Shown here: positions 32,578 through 40,732 of the stretch, piece by piece
Layout of the letters: the number at the start of each line of letters is the position of its first letter
Position numbering within the stretch: position 1 is the stretch's first letter
From: JBBQVS01 sp964250765
Lineage (GTDB): Bacteria; Chloroflexota; Ktedonobacteria; Ktedonobacterales; Ktedonobacteraceae
Assembly: GCA_964250765.1 (NCBI GenBank)
Contig: CAXUHF010000025.1
Location: forward strand, 1-52,732
DNA length: 52,732 bases
Direction of reading: 5' to 3'
Translations under genes and position numbers: made by a program
Notes under the pieces: model-generated
Told to the model about the DNA's origin: nothing
Database searches by the model: none
The model's input: the letters and a program-made list of their open reading frames with translations, nothing else

Positions 32578-33516
32578 ATGGCTCATTTGCTCCCTTCTTT
32601 TCCTCCCTCTGTACGCATTGTCGAGGTCGGGCCACGTGACGGTTTACAGAATGAAAAGGTATATGTTTCAACCGAGCAGAAAATACACTTTATCAACTTG
32701 CTGAGTGAAGCAGGATTATCGGTCGTAGAAGCTACGTCGTTTGTCAGCCCGCGCGCAATTCCACAACTAAGTGATGCCACCGCTGTCATGGCTGGTATTA
32801 CACAGCATCCGGGCATCCACTACCCTGTTTTGGTTCCCAATCTTAAAGGAATGGAGCGTGCAATTACTGCTGGTGTACGTTCTGTTTCTGTCTTTACTGC
32901 GGCGAGTGAAAGTTTTACGCATCACAACATTCATGCAACAATCGCGGAAAGTCTTGCAAACTTTCGACCCGTTGTGACACTCGCGCAACAGGAGCATATT
33001 CCTGTGCGTGGCTACATCTCAACTGTTTTTGGGTGCCCCTATGAAGGAGTTGTAGACCCACAGCGTGTTCTCTCTGTAGCACAGGCATTGTTAGAAATGG
33101 GTATAGAAGAGATTTCACTTGGAGATACTATCGGTGTTGCAACACCAATACAGGTTATGGAAATGATAGACCTGTTAACAGCACATAGTATTTCAGTTAA
33201 GCAAATAGCTGTTCATTTTCATGATACACGTGGAACAGCCCTAGCGAATGTCCTGGCATCATTGCAGATGGGGATCAGTACCGTTGACTCGTCAGTAGGC
33301 GGGCTTGGTGGTTGTCCCTACGCTCCTGGTGCAGCAGGAAATCTAGCGACGGAAGACCTGCTCTATATGCTTCATGGTATGAACATTGAGACTGGCGTAA
33401 ACCTAGAAAAAGTCGTAGAGGCGACAAGCTATATTGCTCCTCTCCTGGGGCACGCCCCTACAAGCAAGTATTATCAGGCTCAGCAAGCTGCCTGCATTCC
33501 AAATATTGGTACTTAA
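32578..33516 (+). CDS. Hydroxymethylglutaryl-CoA lyase
   Basis: This 312-residue TIM-barrel enzyme cleaves HMG-CoA to acetyl-CoA and acetoacetate in leucine and ketone metabolism. VEVGPRDGLQNE near 17-28 is the metal-binding opening, and FVSPRAIPQLSD follows. GLGGCPYAPGAAGNLATEDL near 241-260 contains the catalytic cysteine of the HMGL signature. HFHDTRGTALAN adds metal histidines. Two bases separate it from the CorC-like gene. A related 2-isopropylmalate synthase is excluded by the CPYAPGA motif. Confidence 0.93.
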   Translation: MAHLLPSFPPSVRIVEVGPRDGLQNEKVYVSTEQKIHFINLLSEAGLSVVEATSFVSPRAIPQLSDATAVMAGITQHPGIHYPVLVPNLKGMERAITAGVRSVSVFTAASESFTHHNIHATIAESLANFRPVVTLAQQEHIPVRGYISTVFGCPYEGVVDPQRVLSVAQALLEMGIEEISLGDTIGVATPIQVMEMIDLLTAHSISVKQIAVHFHDTRGTALANVLASLQMGISTVDSSVGGLGGCPYAPGAAGNLATEDLLYMLHGMNIETGVNLEKVVEATSYIAPLLGHAPTSKYYQAQQAACIPNIGT

Positions 33517-33536
33517 TTATATATACGAATATATTT

Positions 33537-33605
33537 GTAGGGACCGATGTATCGCGTCCTCTTGATAATCAAATACCAATGAGGACGCGATACATCGGCC
33601 CCTAC
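33537..33605 (+). repeat. Interspersed palindrome 6 (GTAGGG-ended)
   Basis: Arms of 25 bases (33537-33561 and 33581-33605) match at 24 positions: GTAGGGACCGATGTATCGCG outward to inward. The arm is almost identical to that of element 2 (one or two changes). It lies between the convergent HMG-CoA lyase and S41 protease genes, where it could end both transcripts. Confidence 0.88.
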
Positions 33606-33623
33606 CTAATGTGTTTTTAGGTA

Positions 33624-35015
33624 TTAAATAGCTGCGTTGAGCTGAGCATCTCCACTCGCTATAATTTGTTGTTCTGTCAGATTGCCAGCGTTCTCGTCGG
33701 AAGGTGACAGTGCAGTTGCGGTCTTGTCAAGCTCCACTGTTATATCTGGCTTGATGCCATTGTCACGAATGAACTTTCCTTTAGGAGTGAGCCATTCCTG
33801 TGTGCCTAAAAGGATGGCTGAACCATCCGAAAGCGAGTATTGCTGCAACACGGTACCAGTCCCAAATGTTGTCGTACCAATGATTGTAGCTCTGTTGTTA
33901 TCATGTAACGCTCCTGATACAATCTCTGCAGCACTTGCGGTATTTTTGTTTGTAAGAATAACAATGGTATCGGTTGTATCAATTGTGTTGCCTGTTACTG
34001 GAATAGGTGTTTGTTGTCCTGTGCTATCCTGTTCAAGCAGAACATTTCCTTTCGGCACGAAGTAACTTGCGGTATCAATAGCTGCTTGCAGATAGCCTCC
34101 TGGATTATCGCGTAAATCAAGGATGATTTTCTTTGCGCCCAACTTTTTTGCCTCGGCAAGGGAACTTTTTAGTTGGTCTGTCACACCGTCAGCAAATTGT
34201 ACAATCTGAATGTGGGCAATATGACTTTCTGGTATATAATGCATCACGACATTTTGTACTGTAATTTCTGCACGGGTCACTTTGATCGTCACAGGTTGCT
34301 CGACGCCTGTGCGCTGTACGGTAATGGCGGTAGTCGTGGGTTTACTTCCAAGAATCCCACTAACGGTTGGAATATCTTTTCCTTTGACATCCTGACCGTC
34401 TATAGCGATGATCGCATCATTACGCTTAAAGCCAGCCTTCGCAGCAGGTGAACCAGGAATGGTAGAAGAAATGATGACTAGCTTTCTTTGTGCGTCATAG
34501 GACAAATACAGGCCGAAGCCTTTGTACGTGCCACTCAACTGCTGATTTTCAGATTGCACTTGCTGGGGAGTAAGAAAGCGTGTATGACCTGTGTCATGTA
34601 GTGAGTCAACCATGCTTCCAATTGCACTATATGACATGTTCTTATAGTTTACAGCCTTACGATCAACATAGTGCTGATCAATGGTATCCCACGCTTGCTG
34701 AATAAGTTGTGAGTAGGAATGCGATGAATCGCTTTGAGTGAAGGTGTCGCCAAAGAACTGGTGACTGAACCAACCACCAAAGAATGCAATGACTACAAGA
34801 GCCGTTACAGCGAGAAAAGGTCCCAAAAGATGCCGAGATTGTTGGCGCGGAGCGGGCAATCCCTGCTGCTGCCTTTGCCGATGTGGATAGACATCATCGT
34901 CATCACTTGTGTTGTTAAGGTCATAGGGTTTAGAGCCATTGCCATTAGACGCCGGTAGTTTAGGCGGAACAGTATTCTGCTCTTCATACCAACGTGGATC
35001 GTCGTATCTACTCAC
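33624..35015 (-). CDS. S41-family C-terminal processing protease, atypical active site
   Basis: This 463-residue protein has a polar Gln-rich cytosolic start, one membrane anchor (about 63-82), a PDZ domain (about 160-245) and the S41 peptidase core. The nucleophile Ser361 lies in NKNTASAAEIV. The usual GKGxVQ lysine position reads TFGTGTVLQQY, so residue 386 is Thr rather than Lys. The gene starts with GTG at 35015 after GGAGG. It is predicted to act outside the membrane on tails of envelope proteins. Whether the altered dyad is active is uncertain. Confidence 0.88.
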   Translation of the reverse strand: MSRYDDPRWYEEQNTVPPKLPASNGNGSKPYDLNNTSDDDDVYPHRQRQQQGLPAPRQQSRHLLGPFLAVTALVVIAFFGGWFSHQFFGDTFTQSDSSHSYSQLIQQAWDTIDQHYVDRKAVNYKNMSYSAIGSMVDSLHDTGHTRFLTPQQVQSENQQLSGTYKGFGLYLSYDAQRKLVIISSTIPGSPAAKAGFKRNDAIIAIDGQDVKGKDIPTVSGILGSKPTTTAITVQRTGVEQPVTIKVTRAEITVQNVVMHYIPESHIAHIQIVQFADGVTDQLKSSLAEAKKLGAKKIILDLRDNPGGYLQAAIDTASYFVPKGNVLLEQDSTGQQTPIPVTGNTIDTTDTIVILTNKNTASAAEIVSGALHDNNRATIIGTTTFGTGTVLQQYSLSDGSAILLGTQEWLTPKGKFIRDNGIKPDITVELDKTATALSPSDENAGNLTEQQIIASGDAQLNAAI

Positions 35016-35140
35016 GGCGTATTATCCTCCGTATCCTTTACGAATACTTTCGTCTCTTTGAATTTTATGTCTTACGGAATAATTCTATCTTAGTAGTCTA
35101 CCCTAGAAAAGTCAATCGGCATGTTTCAAGGATATAACAA

Positions 35141-35174
35141 ATAAGGGTGTAGTTTAAATAAACCACACCCTTAT
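35141..35174 (-). terminator. Terminator after infC
   Basis: ATAAGGGTGT pairs perfectly with ACACCCTTAT, and GTTTA/TAAAC continues the stem after one mismatch. It lies 70 bases beyond the infC stop on its strand and upstream of the S41 protease gene, so infC is transcribed alone. Confidence 0.65.
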
Positions 35175-35243
35175 GATGTAACTATAAGATTATACTGTTC
35201 TCTATTGTAGTGAAGCAAACGCACTGCCAAGCCATCAGCATAA

Positions 35244-35969
35244 TTACTGCTGAGAAGCCTCTTCTGCTGGAATTATGTTGGTAACTATTACCTCATCATC
35301 CTCAGACGCGGGAGCGGAGGAAGTTGTTGGTGAGTCTGTGCTTACCAGATCGTTTTGAGTATTCTGAGGTGCCTTGGTTTGGGCAGAGGAACTATGTTTA
35401 CTAACTGGTGCTTGTTTCTTAGGTGGTTCCCATCCTGGGGCACGCGAAACAATCATTGACATCATGCGACCTTCCATCATGGGCGAGCGCTCAATGGTGG
35501 CGGTCCCTTTCAACACTTCCGCGATCTCGTCTAGCAGTTTCCGACCAAGGTCTGGGTGACGCATCTCGGCCCCTCGAAACTGAACACTCACGCGTACTTT
35601 ATCGCCTTCTGCCAAAAACTCTTGAATCTTGCGGGTCTTTACTTCTACATCATGATCGTCAGTACGTGGGCGCATACGAATCTCTTTAAGCGTAACCGTC
35701 TTTTGATTCTTACGAGCCTCATTTTCTTTTTTTGCTTGCTCGTACTTGTGGCGACCATAATCCATAATCTTACACACGGGGGGTATCGCGTTAGGCGATA
35801 TTTCTACAAGGTCCAAATTTCTGTCACGAGCAATATCTAACGCACGCATCGGTACCATAACGCCGATCATCTCGCCGTTTTCATCAATCAAGCGTACTTC
35901 ACGGGCGCGAATACGCTCATTTACTCGCGTCTCACGTGGACGTTCATTGCTCCGAAAATCCCTATTGAT
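35244..35969 (-). CDS. infC: Translation initiation factor IF-3 with ATC start codon
   Basis: This 241-residue IF-3 is read from a rare ATC codon. AGGAGG lies 8 bases before ATC 35969, giving (M)INRDFRSNERPRETRVN, then VNERIRAREVRLIDENGE at the usual IF-3 position. The N-domain, linker (EQAKKENEARKNQKTVTLKE) and C-domain (VRVSVQFRGAEMRHPDLG) are complete. No ATG or GTG serves near the start. About 60 Ser/Thr/Pro/Glu-rich residues after WEPPKK extend the normal C-terminus. Non-AUG starts allow IF-3 to limit its own synthesis. rpmI and rplT do not follow. Confidence 0.93.
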   Translation of the reverse strand: MNRDFRSNERPRETRVNERIRAREVRLIDENGEMIGVMVPMRALDIARDRNLDLVEISPNAIPPVCKIMDYGRHKYEQAKKENEARKNQKTVTLKEIRMRPRTDDHDVEVKTRKIQEFLAEGDKVRVSVQFRGAEMRHPDLGRKLLDEIAEVLKGTATIERSPMMEGRMMSMIVSRAPGWEPPKKQAPVSKHSSSAQTKAPQNTQNDLVSTDSPTTSSAPASEDDEVIVTNIIPAEEASQQ

Positions 35970-36171
35970 AGGCCAATCCTCCTCTTAAAAACTTGTCAAA
36001 AACATACATCTCTGGATTGCTAAAGTGTAGCATATCACAGACTGCAAGTCAAACAATATTGCCTACGAAATATAACAAATTGTAGGGCTACCCTATTCCG
36101 CTCATTACAGTAGCATGCGCTACAAAAACCTACTATTCACAAAAGTTTTCTGCCGTAGTTCCGCATTTTAT

Positions 36172-36179
36172 GGTATACT
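36172..36179 (+). promoter_or_regulatory. Extended -10 promoter before the YyaL-like gene
   Basis: TGG-TATACT (36171-36179) matches an extended -10 with no clear -35, about 95 bases upstream of the GTG start. The surrounding 300-base spacer between infC and this gene holds nothing else I can support. Confidence 0.35.
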
Positions 36180-36272
36180 TATCGGTGCAACCGTTTTTAT
36201 GTCAATTTGTATCCTCTCGTTAAGAAAGTATGTACCAGCATTGCACAAGGCCGAAACGAAGGAGGCTCAGAC

Positions 36273-37898
36273 GTGAGCGGTAACAGTATCGTTGGTCATT
36301 CACAAGCATCTCTCCCTCTGTCCGCACTATTTCGCTTTTCGTCTCGTCCCAATCGAGCACATACTATTCATTGGCGTACATGGGGAGAAGGCGCATTTCA
36401 GGAGGCTGTCCAACAGGATAAGCCTATTTTTTTGCTTATTACCTCTTCTTGGTGCCAGTGGTGTCATATCATGGATGAGACAACGCTTTCAGAGACGAGC
36501 ATCATCACAATCATAAATAATGATTATATTCCCATTCGGGTTGATAGTGATATGCGTCCTGATATCAATACACGATACAATCAAAATGGCTGGCCCAGTG
36601 TTGTCTTGCTCTCTTCAGAAGGCGAGACTTTGTGGGGTGGAGTCTATGTCCCTCCCAAGCAAATGCTTTACTATCTGGGGCATATTCGACGCTACTACAG
36701 TGAGCATCGTCAAGAGATCGCGGATCAGGTACAGGTACTTCATGATGCTCGCTTTACTCGCAGCCTGACGCAGACATTGCCAGCAATTGGGCAACCTACT
36801 CTGCTTCACGAGCAACGCACTGCTTTGATAGATGTACCAAGACAAGCAAGTCTCGTGCTGCAAGACCTGTATGATACTGAGTATGGTGGTTTTACCATTC
36901 ATAGACACCTCAAGTTTCCACATCCTGAAGCGTTGGAGCTGCTTTTACAACTCTCACAACATGAGCCGTCCTCTGCCACTACGTTGACCGAAATGGTACG
37001 CTATTCGCTAGAGCAGATGCGTGATGGGGGATTATGGGATAAAGAAGATGGTGGCTTCTTCCGCTATTCTGCTGCCAGTGATTGGAGTACACCTCATACC
37101 GAGAAGATGCTTGAAGAGAATGCGTCTTTATTGCATCTTCTTTTGTGTGCTGTCCAGGTGACACAAGATACACAATGGCATGAACTTGCACAACGTCTTG
37201 TTCTCTACTGCAACTCGACACTCTGGCTTTCTCACGTTGGCGTGTTTGCGGGAAGTCAGCATGCAGACGAAGAATATTATGAGCCAGCTTTGTATTCTCG
37301 TGCAACGAGGGAAATGCCCAGTATAGATGCTACTGTCTACACATCATGGAATGCTCACATGGCCTCGACGTATCTCTTGGCGGCAGAGGTGTTACAGCAA
37401 CCTGCCCTAGATACTATGGCACTTACAATTCTCGATTGGTTGTGTGAACACATGGTACACAGCAAGGGCTATGTCTATCATTATGCGGTAGATGGACATG
37501 TTGCGCTTTCAGGTCAGTTAGCAGACAGTGTATGGCTGACACGAGCACTGCTTGACGCTTATGAACGTCATCACGCGGAAAAGTATTTACAAACAGCTAT
37601 TCTCCTGATGCGTTCTGCCTATCAGGAACTCTTTGATGCAGAAAGCGGCTTATTGTATGACGGACCATATGATGAGCATGCAGTGGGACGTGCTGCTATG
37701 CGTATGCATTCTTTGACAGAGAATGCCCTTGCAGCGGAGTGCTTGTTTCATGTCGCTGTATACACTGAGCAAAAAGATTTGCATGATATAGGTCTACGTG
37801 TCCTTTCTAGTTGTCTTGATATGTATAGACGCACAGGTATTCAGGGTGCAACATACGTAAGCGTCGTGTTACATGCTATCGAGAATACATGGTTATAG
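36273..37898 (+). CDS. YyaL/DUF255-type thioredoxin-domain protein
   Basis: This 541-residue protein opens with a DUF255 thioredoxin-like domain: FLLITSSWCQWCHIMDETT (about 51-69) has the WCxWCH site, and GWPSVVLLSSEGETL follows. An (alpha/alpha)6-barrel part resembles N-acylglucosamine epimerases: GGLWDKEDGGFFRYS, HTEKMLEENA, TSWNAHMAS and SLTENALAAECL. Relatives are usually about 650-700 residues, so this one is short. Function is unknown. The GTG at 36273 is chosen because AAGGAGG lies 7 bases before it; the frame is open 22 codons further upstream. Confidence 0.88.
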   Translation: MSGNSIVGHSQASLPLSALFRFSSRPNRAHTIHWRTWGEGAFQEAVQQDKPIFLLITSSWCQWCHIMDETTLSETSIITIINNDYIPIRVDSDMRPDINTRYNQNGWPSVVLLSSEGETLWGGVYVPPKQMLYYLGHIRRYYSEHRQEIADQVQVLHDARFTRSLTQTLPAIGQPTLLHEQRTALIDVPRQASLVLQDLYDTEYGGFTIHRHLKFPHPEALELLLQLSQHEPSSATTLTEMVRYSLEQMRDGGLWDKEDGGFFRYSAASDWSTPHTEKMLEENASLLHLLLCAVQVTQDTQWHELAQRLVLYCNSTLWLSHVGVFAGSQHADEEYYEPALYSRATREMPSIDATVYTSWNAHMASTYLLAAEVLQQPALDTMALTILDWLCEHMVHSKGYVYHYAVDGHVALSGQLADSVWLTRALLDAYERHHAEKYLQTAILLMRSAYQELFDAESGLLYDGPYDEHAVGRAAMRMHSLTENALAAECLFHVAVYTEQKDLHDIGLRVLSSCLDMYRRTGIQGATYVSVVLHAIENTWL

Positions 37899-37904
37899 TG
37901 TTAA

Positions 37905-37937
37905 TGTGAAGGAAACGTCATGGGCGTTTCCTTCACA
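37905..37937. terminator. Bidirectional terminator
   Basis: TGTGAAGGAAACG pairs perfectly with CGTTTCCTTCACA (13 bp, 7-base loop) between the convergent YyaL-like and homocysteine methyltransferase/MTHFR genes. U runs are weak on both sides. Confidence 0.65.
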
Positions 37938-37943
37938 CATGAA

Positions 37944-39872
37944 TTATGAAACTGTTGCCTTCGTTTTCAACATCTGCGTCAGTTCGCTCACAACATCATA
38001 GCGTCCATAGGATGGTGTCAGGTATACGCCTTGTATCATGCCACGTGCCTCCTGTAACAATTCTTGTGCGAGTTGTAGACCAACTCTATGCCCATGATCG
38101 CCAGCTTCGCGCATACGTGTGCGAACATCGTCAGGGATGGTGATGCCCGGAACCTCGTTATGTAGAAATTCCGCGTGACGTGAGCTATGGAGAGGAATGC
38201 TTCCGAGTAGTATAGGAATGGAAGGCATACCAACGCGACGGAGGAAGCGTTCTAGCGGCGCAATTTCATAGATTGGTTGTGTCATGATATAGTGCGCGCC
38301 AGCCGCCAGTTTACGCTGATACTTCTCGATTTCATGCTCCGTTTCTTCTTCCGTCATATTGAGATTCAATGCACATCCAATATGAAACGAGGCTTGCGTA
38401 CCGATTGATGAGCCTGCCGCATCGTGACCTTCGTTCATACCGCGTAGAATTTGGATCAAGCCAGACGAGTCCACATCCCATACACCTGTTGTATTAGGGT
38501 AATCACCAACACGCACGGGATCGCCAGTAAGCGCAAGCACATTACGTATTCCTAATGCATGTGCTCCTAGCAATTCGGACTGTAACGCCATCAAGTTGCG
38601 GTCGCGTGTCGTAAGATGAATAATCGTCTCAATACCTAAGTGGTCCTGTATCAAACGTGCCATCGCCATACATCCCATACGTACTCGTGCCATAGGACTG
38701 TCAGCGATATTGATGCAATCTACGCCAGCTTTTTGCAATAAGGCCGCACCTTCAAGAATTTTTGTTGGGTTGAGGCCCTTTGGTGGATCGAGTTCAACGC
38801 TTACTACAAAATCCTTTGCCGCTAACTTTCTCTGTAATGGTGTAAGTGAGCCTTGCGAGGGAAGCAACGTTTCCGCTTCTATCAGTTCCGCAATTGTCGT
38901 ATTGCTTCGTGTAGTGATCGTTGCTCGTGTTGGCTGTGTTGTTTGTATCTCTTCGGGTGAAGGGCAACCATAGCAATCATCTAATGCCTTACGCATCGCT
39001 GCAATGTGACGTGGCGTGGTACCACAGCAGCCACCAATCAGGCGTATACCAGCCTGTGTAAAGCGAAGCGCGTAATCCGCAAAATAGTCTGGTGTCGATA
39101 CATAGAAAAATCGGTTATCAATGCGTGTGGGCAGACCCGCATTTGGTTGAGCAGAGAAAAAGATGTCGCTTGTGTCAAATGACTGTCGTGCTGAAGCAAT
39201 CATCTCTTCAAGTGCGTCAAACGTTCCTGCTGGTCCTACGCTACAATTTGCCCCAATCACATTGACCCCAAGATCACCGAGCACTGCTGCGACGCGTGCC
39301 GGTGATTGACCCGATAGCGTATGTCCGTCTTCATAAAAACTCATTTGTGCGACAATAGAAAGTCCACCTAGTTCCTGTGCAGCTAGGACTGCTTGCCGTA
39401 ACTCTGCTAGGTTAGTGAACGTTTCCAGCATAACAATATCAATACCACCCTCTTGCAACGCCCCGATTTGCTCGCGAAAAATAGCGCGAAGCTCGCTCAA
39501 GCGATGCTCGTCTGGTGCTTGCAGAGGGCGACCTGTTGGACCTACTGCACCAGCAATGAAAACATGCTGCCCCGTTACTTCGCGTGCTTCAGCAGCTATC
39601 TTTGCGGCTCGATAGTTGATATCGCGCACCTTACTACCGAGCTTATGAGCTTCGAGTTTAACACGATTTGCACCGAACGTATTGGTCTCAATAATCTGTG
39701 CGCCCGCCGTAATATACTCGCGGTGAACGCCTTGAATAAGCTCTGGCCTCGTCAAGTTCAACTCGTCAAAGCACTGCTCGTAGGTTACGCCACGTGCATA
39801 AAGTAGTGTGCCCATCGCACCATCGCACAATAGAGGACGTTCGCGTAGTTGTTCGAGAAATACATGTTCCAT
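37944..39872 (-). CDS. Bifunctional homocysteine S-methyltransferase/methylenetetrahydrofolate reductase
   Basis: This 642-residue fusion has an N-terminal homocysteine methyltransferase (about 1-300): LLCDGAMGTLLYARG at the start, NTFGANRVKLE, a first Zn cysteine in GANCSVGP, and GGCCGTTPRHI with the two other ligands. The C-terminal half (about 355-620) is a MetF-type reductase: VSVELDPPKG, IHLTTRDRN, LALTGDPVRVGD and YIMTQPIYE. Joined, the activities reduce methylene-THF and methylate homocysteine, as in Bacillus YitJ. No cobalamin domain is present. GGGAGC precedes the ATG. Confidence 0.93.
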   Translation of the reverse strand: MEHVFLEQLRERPLLCDGAMGTLLYARGVTYEQCFDELNLTRPELIQGVHREYITAGAQIIETNTFGANRVKLEAHKLGSKVRDINYRAAKIAAEAREVTGQHVFIAGAVGPTGRPLQAPDEHRLSELRAIFREQIGALQEGGIDIVMLETFTNLAELRQAVLAAQELGGLSIVAQMSFYEDGHTLSGQSPARVAAVLGDLGVNVIGANCSVGPAGTFDALEEMIASARQSFDTSDIFFSAQPNAGLPTRIDNRFFYVSTPDYFADYALRFTQAGIRLIGGCCGTTPRHIAAMRKALDDCYGCPSPEEIQTTQPTRATITTRSNTTIAELIEAETLLPSQGSLTPLQRKLAAKDFVVSVELDPPKGLNPTKILEGAALLQKAGVDCINIADSPMARVRMGCMAMARLIQDHLGIETIIHLTTRDRNLMALQSELLGAHALGIRNVLALTGDPVRVGDYPNTTGVWDVDSSGLIQILRGMNEGHDAAGSSIGTQASFHIGCALNLNMTEEETEHEIEKYQRKLAAGAHYIMTQPIYEIAPLERFLRRVGMPSIPILLGSIPLHSSRHAEFLHNEVPGITIPDDVRTRMREAGDHGHRVGLQLAQELLQEARGMIQGVYLTPSYGRYDVVSELTQMLKTKATVS

Positions 39873-39954
39873 AAAAAACTGCTCCCACCGGATAGAAAAG
39901 ACTTGTTATTTCTTATTGTATCTCTTTTTGAGTATGTTGGTATACGTTTTAGTC

Positions 39955-40079
39955 AAGTAAGCAAGAAGTGCTCAACAAAAACGGCGTGGTCAACATGNNN
40001 NNNNNNNCCCCCCCCACCAACACCCGCCGCCCGTCCCCTCCCCCCCTGCCTTTTTCGCCCCCCCACTTCTTGCTTACTT
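39955..40079. other. Assembly gap inside a palindrome, with poly-C artefact
   Basis: A 10-base N run (39998-40007) is followed by about 55 bases of C-rich low-complexity sequence unlike anything else here. The flanks carry matching inverted arms: AAGTAAGCAAGAAGTG (39955-39970) and CACTTCTTGCTTACTT (40064-40079). The true sequence is probably a long hairpin terminator shared by the region after hsp20, which the assembler failed to close. Confidence 0.75.
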
Positions 40080-40517
40080 TGTCGTATTTACCTTCACTGT
40101 GCGAGCTTTTGCATGCTCGGCTTTAGGCAGGTTAAGTGTTAGAATACCATCATTGTAATGAGCCTCAGCACGCTCCGAATTGATTGGGGAAGGGAGCGTG
40201 AAGGACTGCTGATACTGACCAGACTGGAAACTATGCCAGAGTGCTGTCGCACCCTCTGGTACCTGCACGTTTGTCGTCCACTTCAAGCTTAGCGTGTCTT
40301 GCTGTGCCGTGATCTCAACATCTTCTGGCTTAACACCAGGCATTGGAACCTGGAAGATGAAACTCTCAGAGGTCTCGAACAGGTTAGCACCAGCACCGCG
40401 ATTGGTCGCTAAACTTCCCATGCTTGGTGAGATGAAGCTATCCGCAAAGAGGCGATCCATAGCTTCACGTAGAGAAACAGCTTCGTTAAATGGATTGTAG
40501 CGTGTAACGTTTGCCAT
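40074..40517 (-). CDS. Hsp20/alpha-crystallin small heat shock protein
   Basis: This 147-residue ATP-independent chaperone has an N-terminal arm (MANVTRYNPFNEAVSLREAM), an alpha-crystallin domain (about 45-135; FETSESFIFQVPMPGVKPED), and the conserved GILTLNLPKAE near 127-137. No C-terminal IXI motif is obvious. It forms cytosolic oligomers that hold unfolding proteins. The ribosome binding site AAAAGGAG is base-paired in the leader, suggesting temperature control. The stop lies in the right arm of the gap palindrome. No CIRCE element is visible. Confidence 0.95.
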   Translation of the reverse strand: MANVTRYNPFNEAVSLREAMDRLFADSFISPSMGSLATNRGAGANLFETSESFIFQVPMPGVKPEDVEITAQQDTLSLKWTTNVQVPEGATALWHSFQSGQYQQSFTLPSPINSERAEAHYNDGILTLNLPKAEHAKARTVKVNTTK

Positions 40518-40526
40518 TGTTTTTAT

Positions 40527-40574
40527 CTCCTTTTCTCTAAAAGAAGTCTATTGAGGAAGTCCCTTGGACCTTCC
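40527..40574 (-). promoter_or_regulatory. hsp20 leader: candidate RNA thermometer
   Basis: On the minus strand CTTCTTTT pairs with AAAAGGAG around a 4-base AGAG loop (40527-40546; 8 bp, one G-U), burying the ribosome binding site 9 bases before the ATG. Just upstream (40555-40574) GGAA-GTCC pairs with GGAC-TTCC with one bulged base, a second hairpin. A weak A/U-rich stem on the ribosome site is the layout of fourU/ROSE-like thermometers in small heat-shock genes. A TATACT -10 lies at 40601-40606 on the same strand. Confidence 0.6.
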
Positions 40575-40732
40575 TTATGTGTATTTGTTTTACTGGTCAC
40601 AGTATATACGCTTTTGTGTTAGAGTAACGTATGAGGGATATAAGAAATATGTTAGAATTTTTGATAGTCCAGCTATCAAGGTTTCTGACATATTTTGTTA
40701 ACGTACAAATTATTTGTGAGGAGTAAAAAGGA

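Noticed and set aside
40008..40063. C-rich tract as a real low-complexity element or quadruplex
   Set aside because: It directly follows an N run inside a broken palindrome and is unlike any other sequence here; most likely an assembly artefact.
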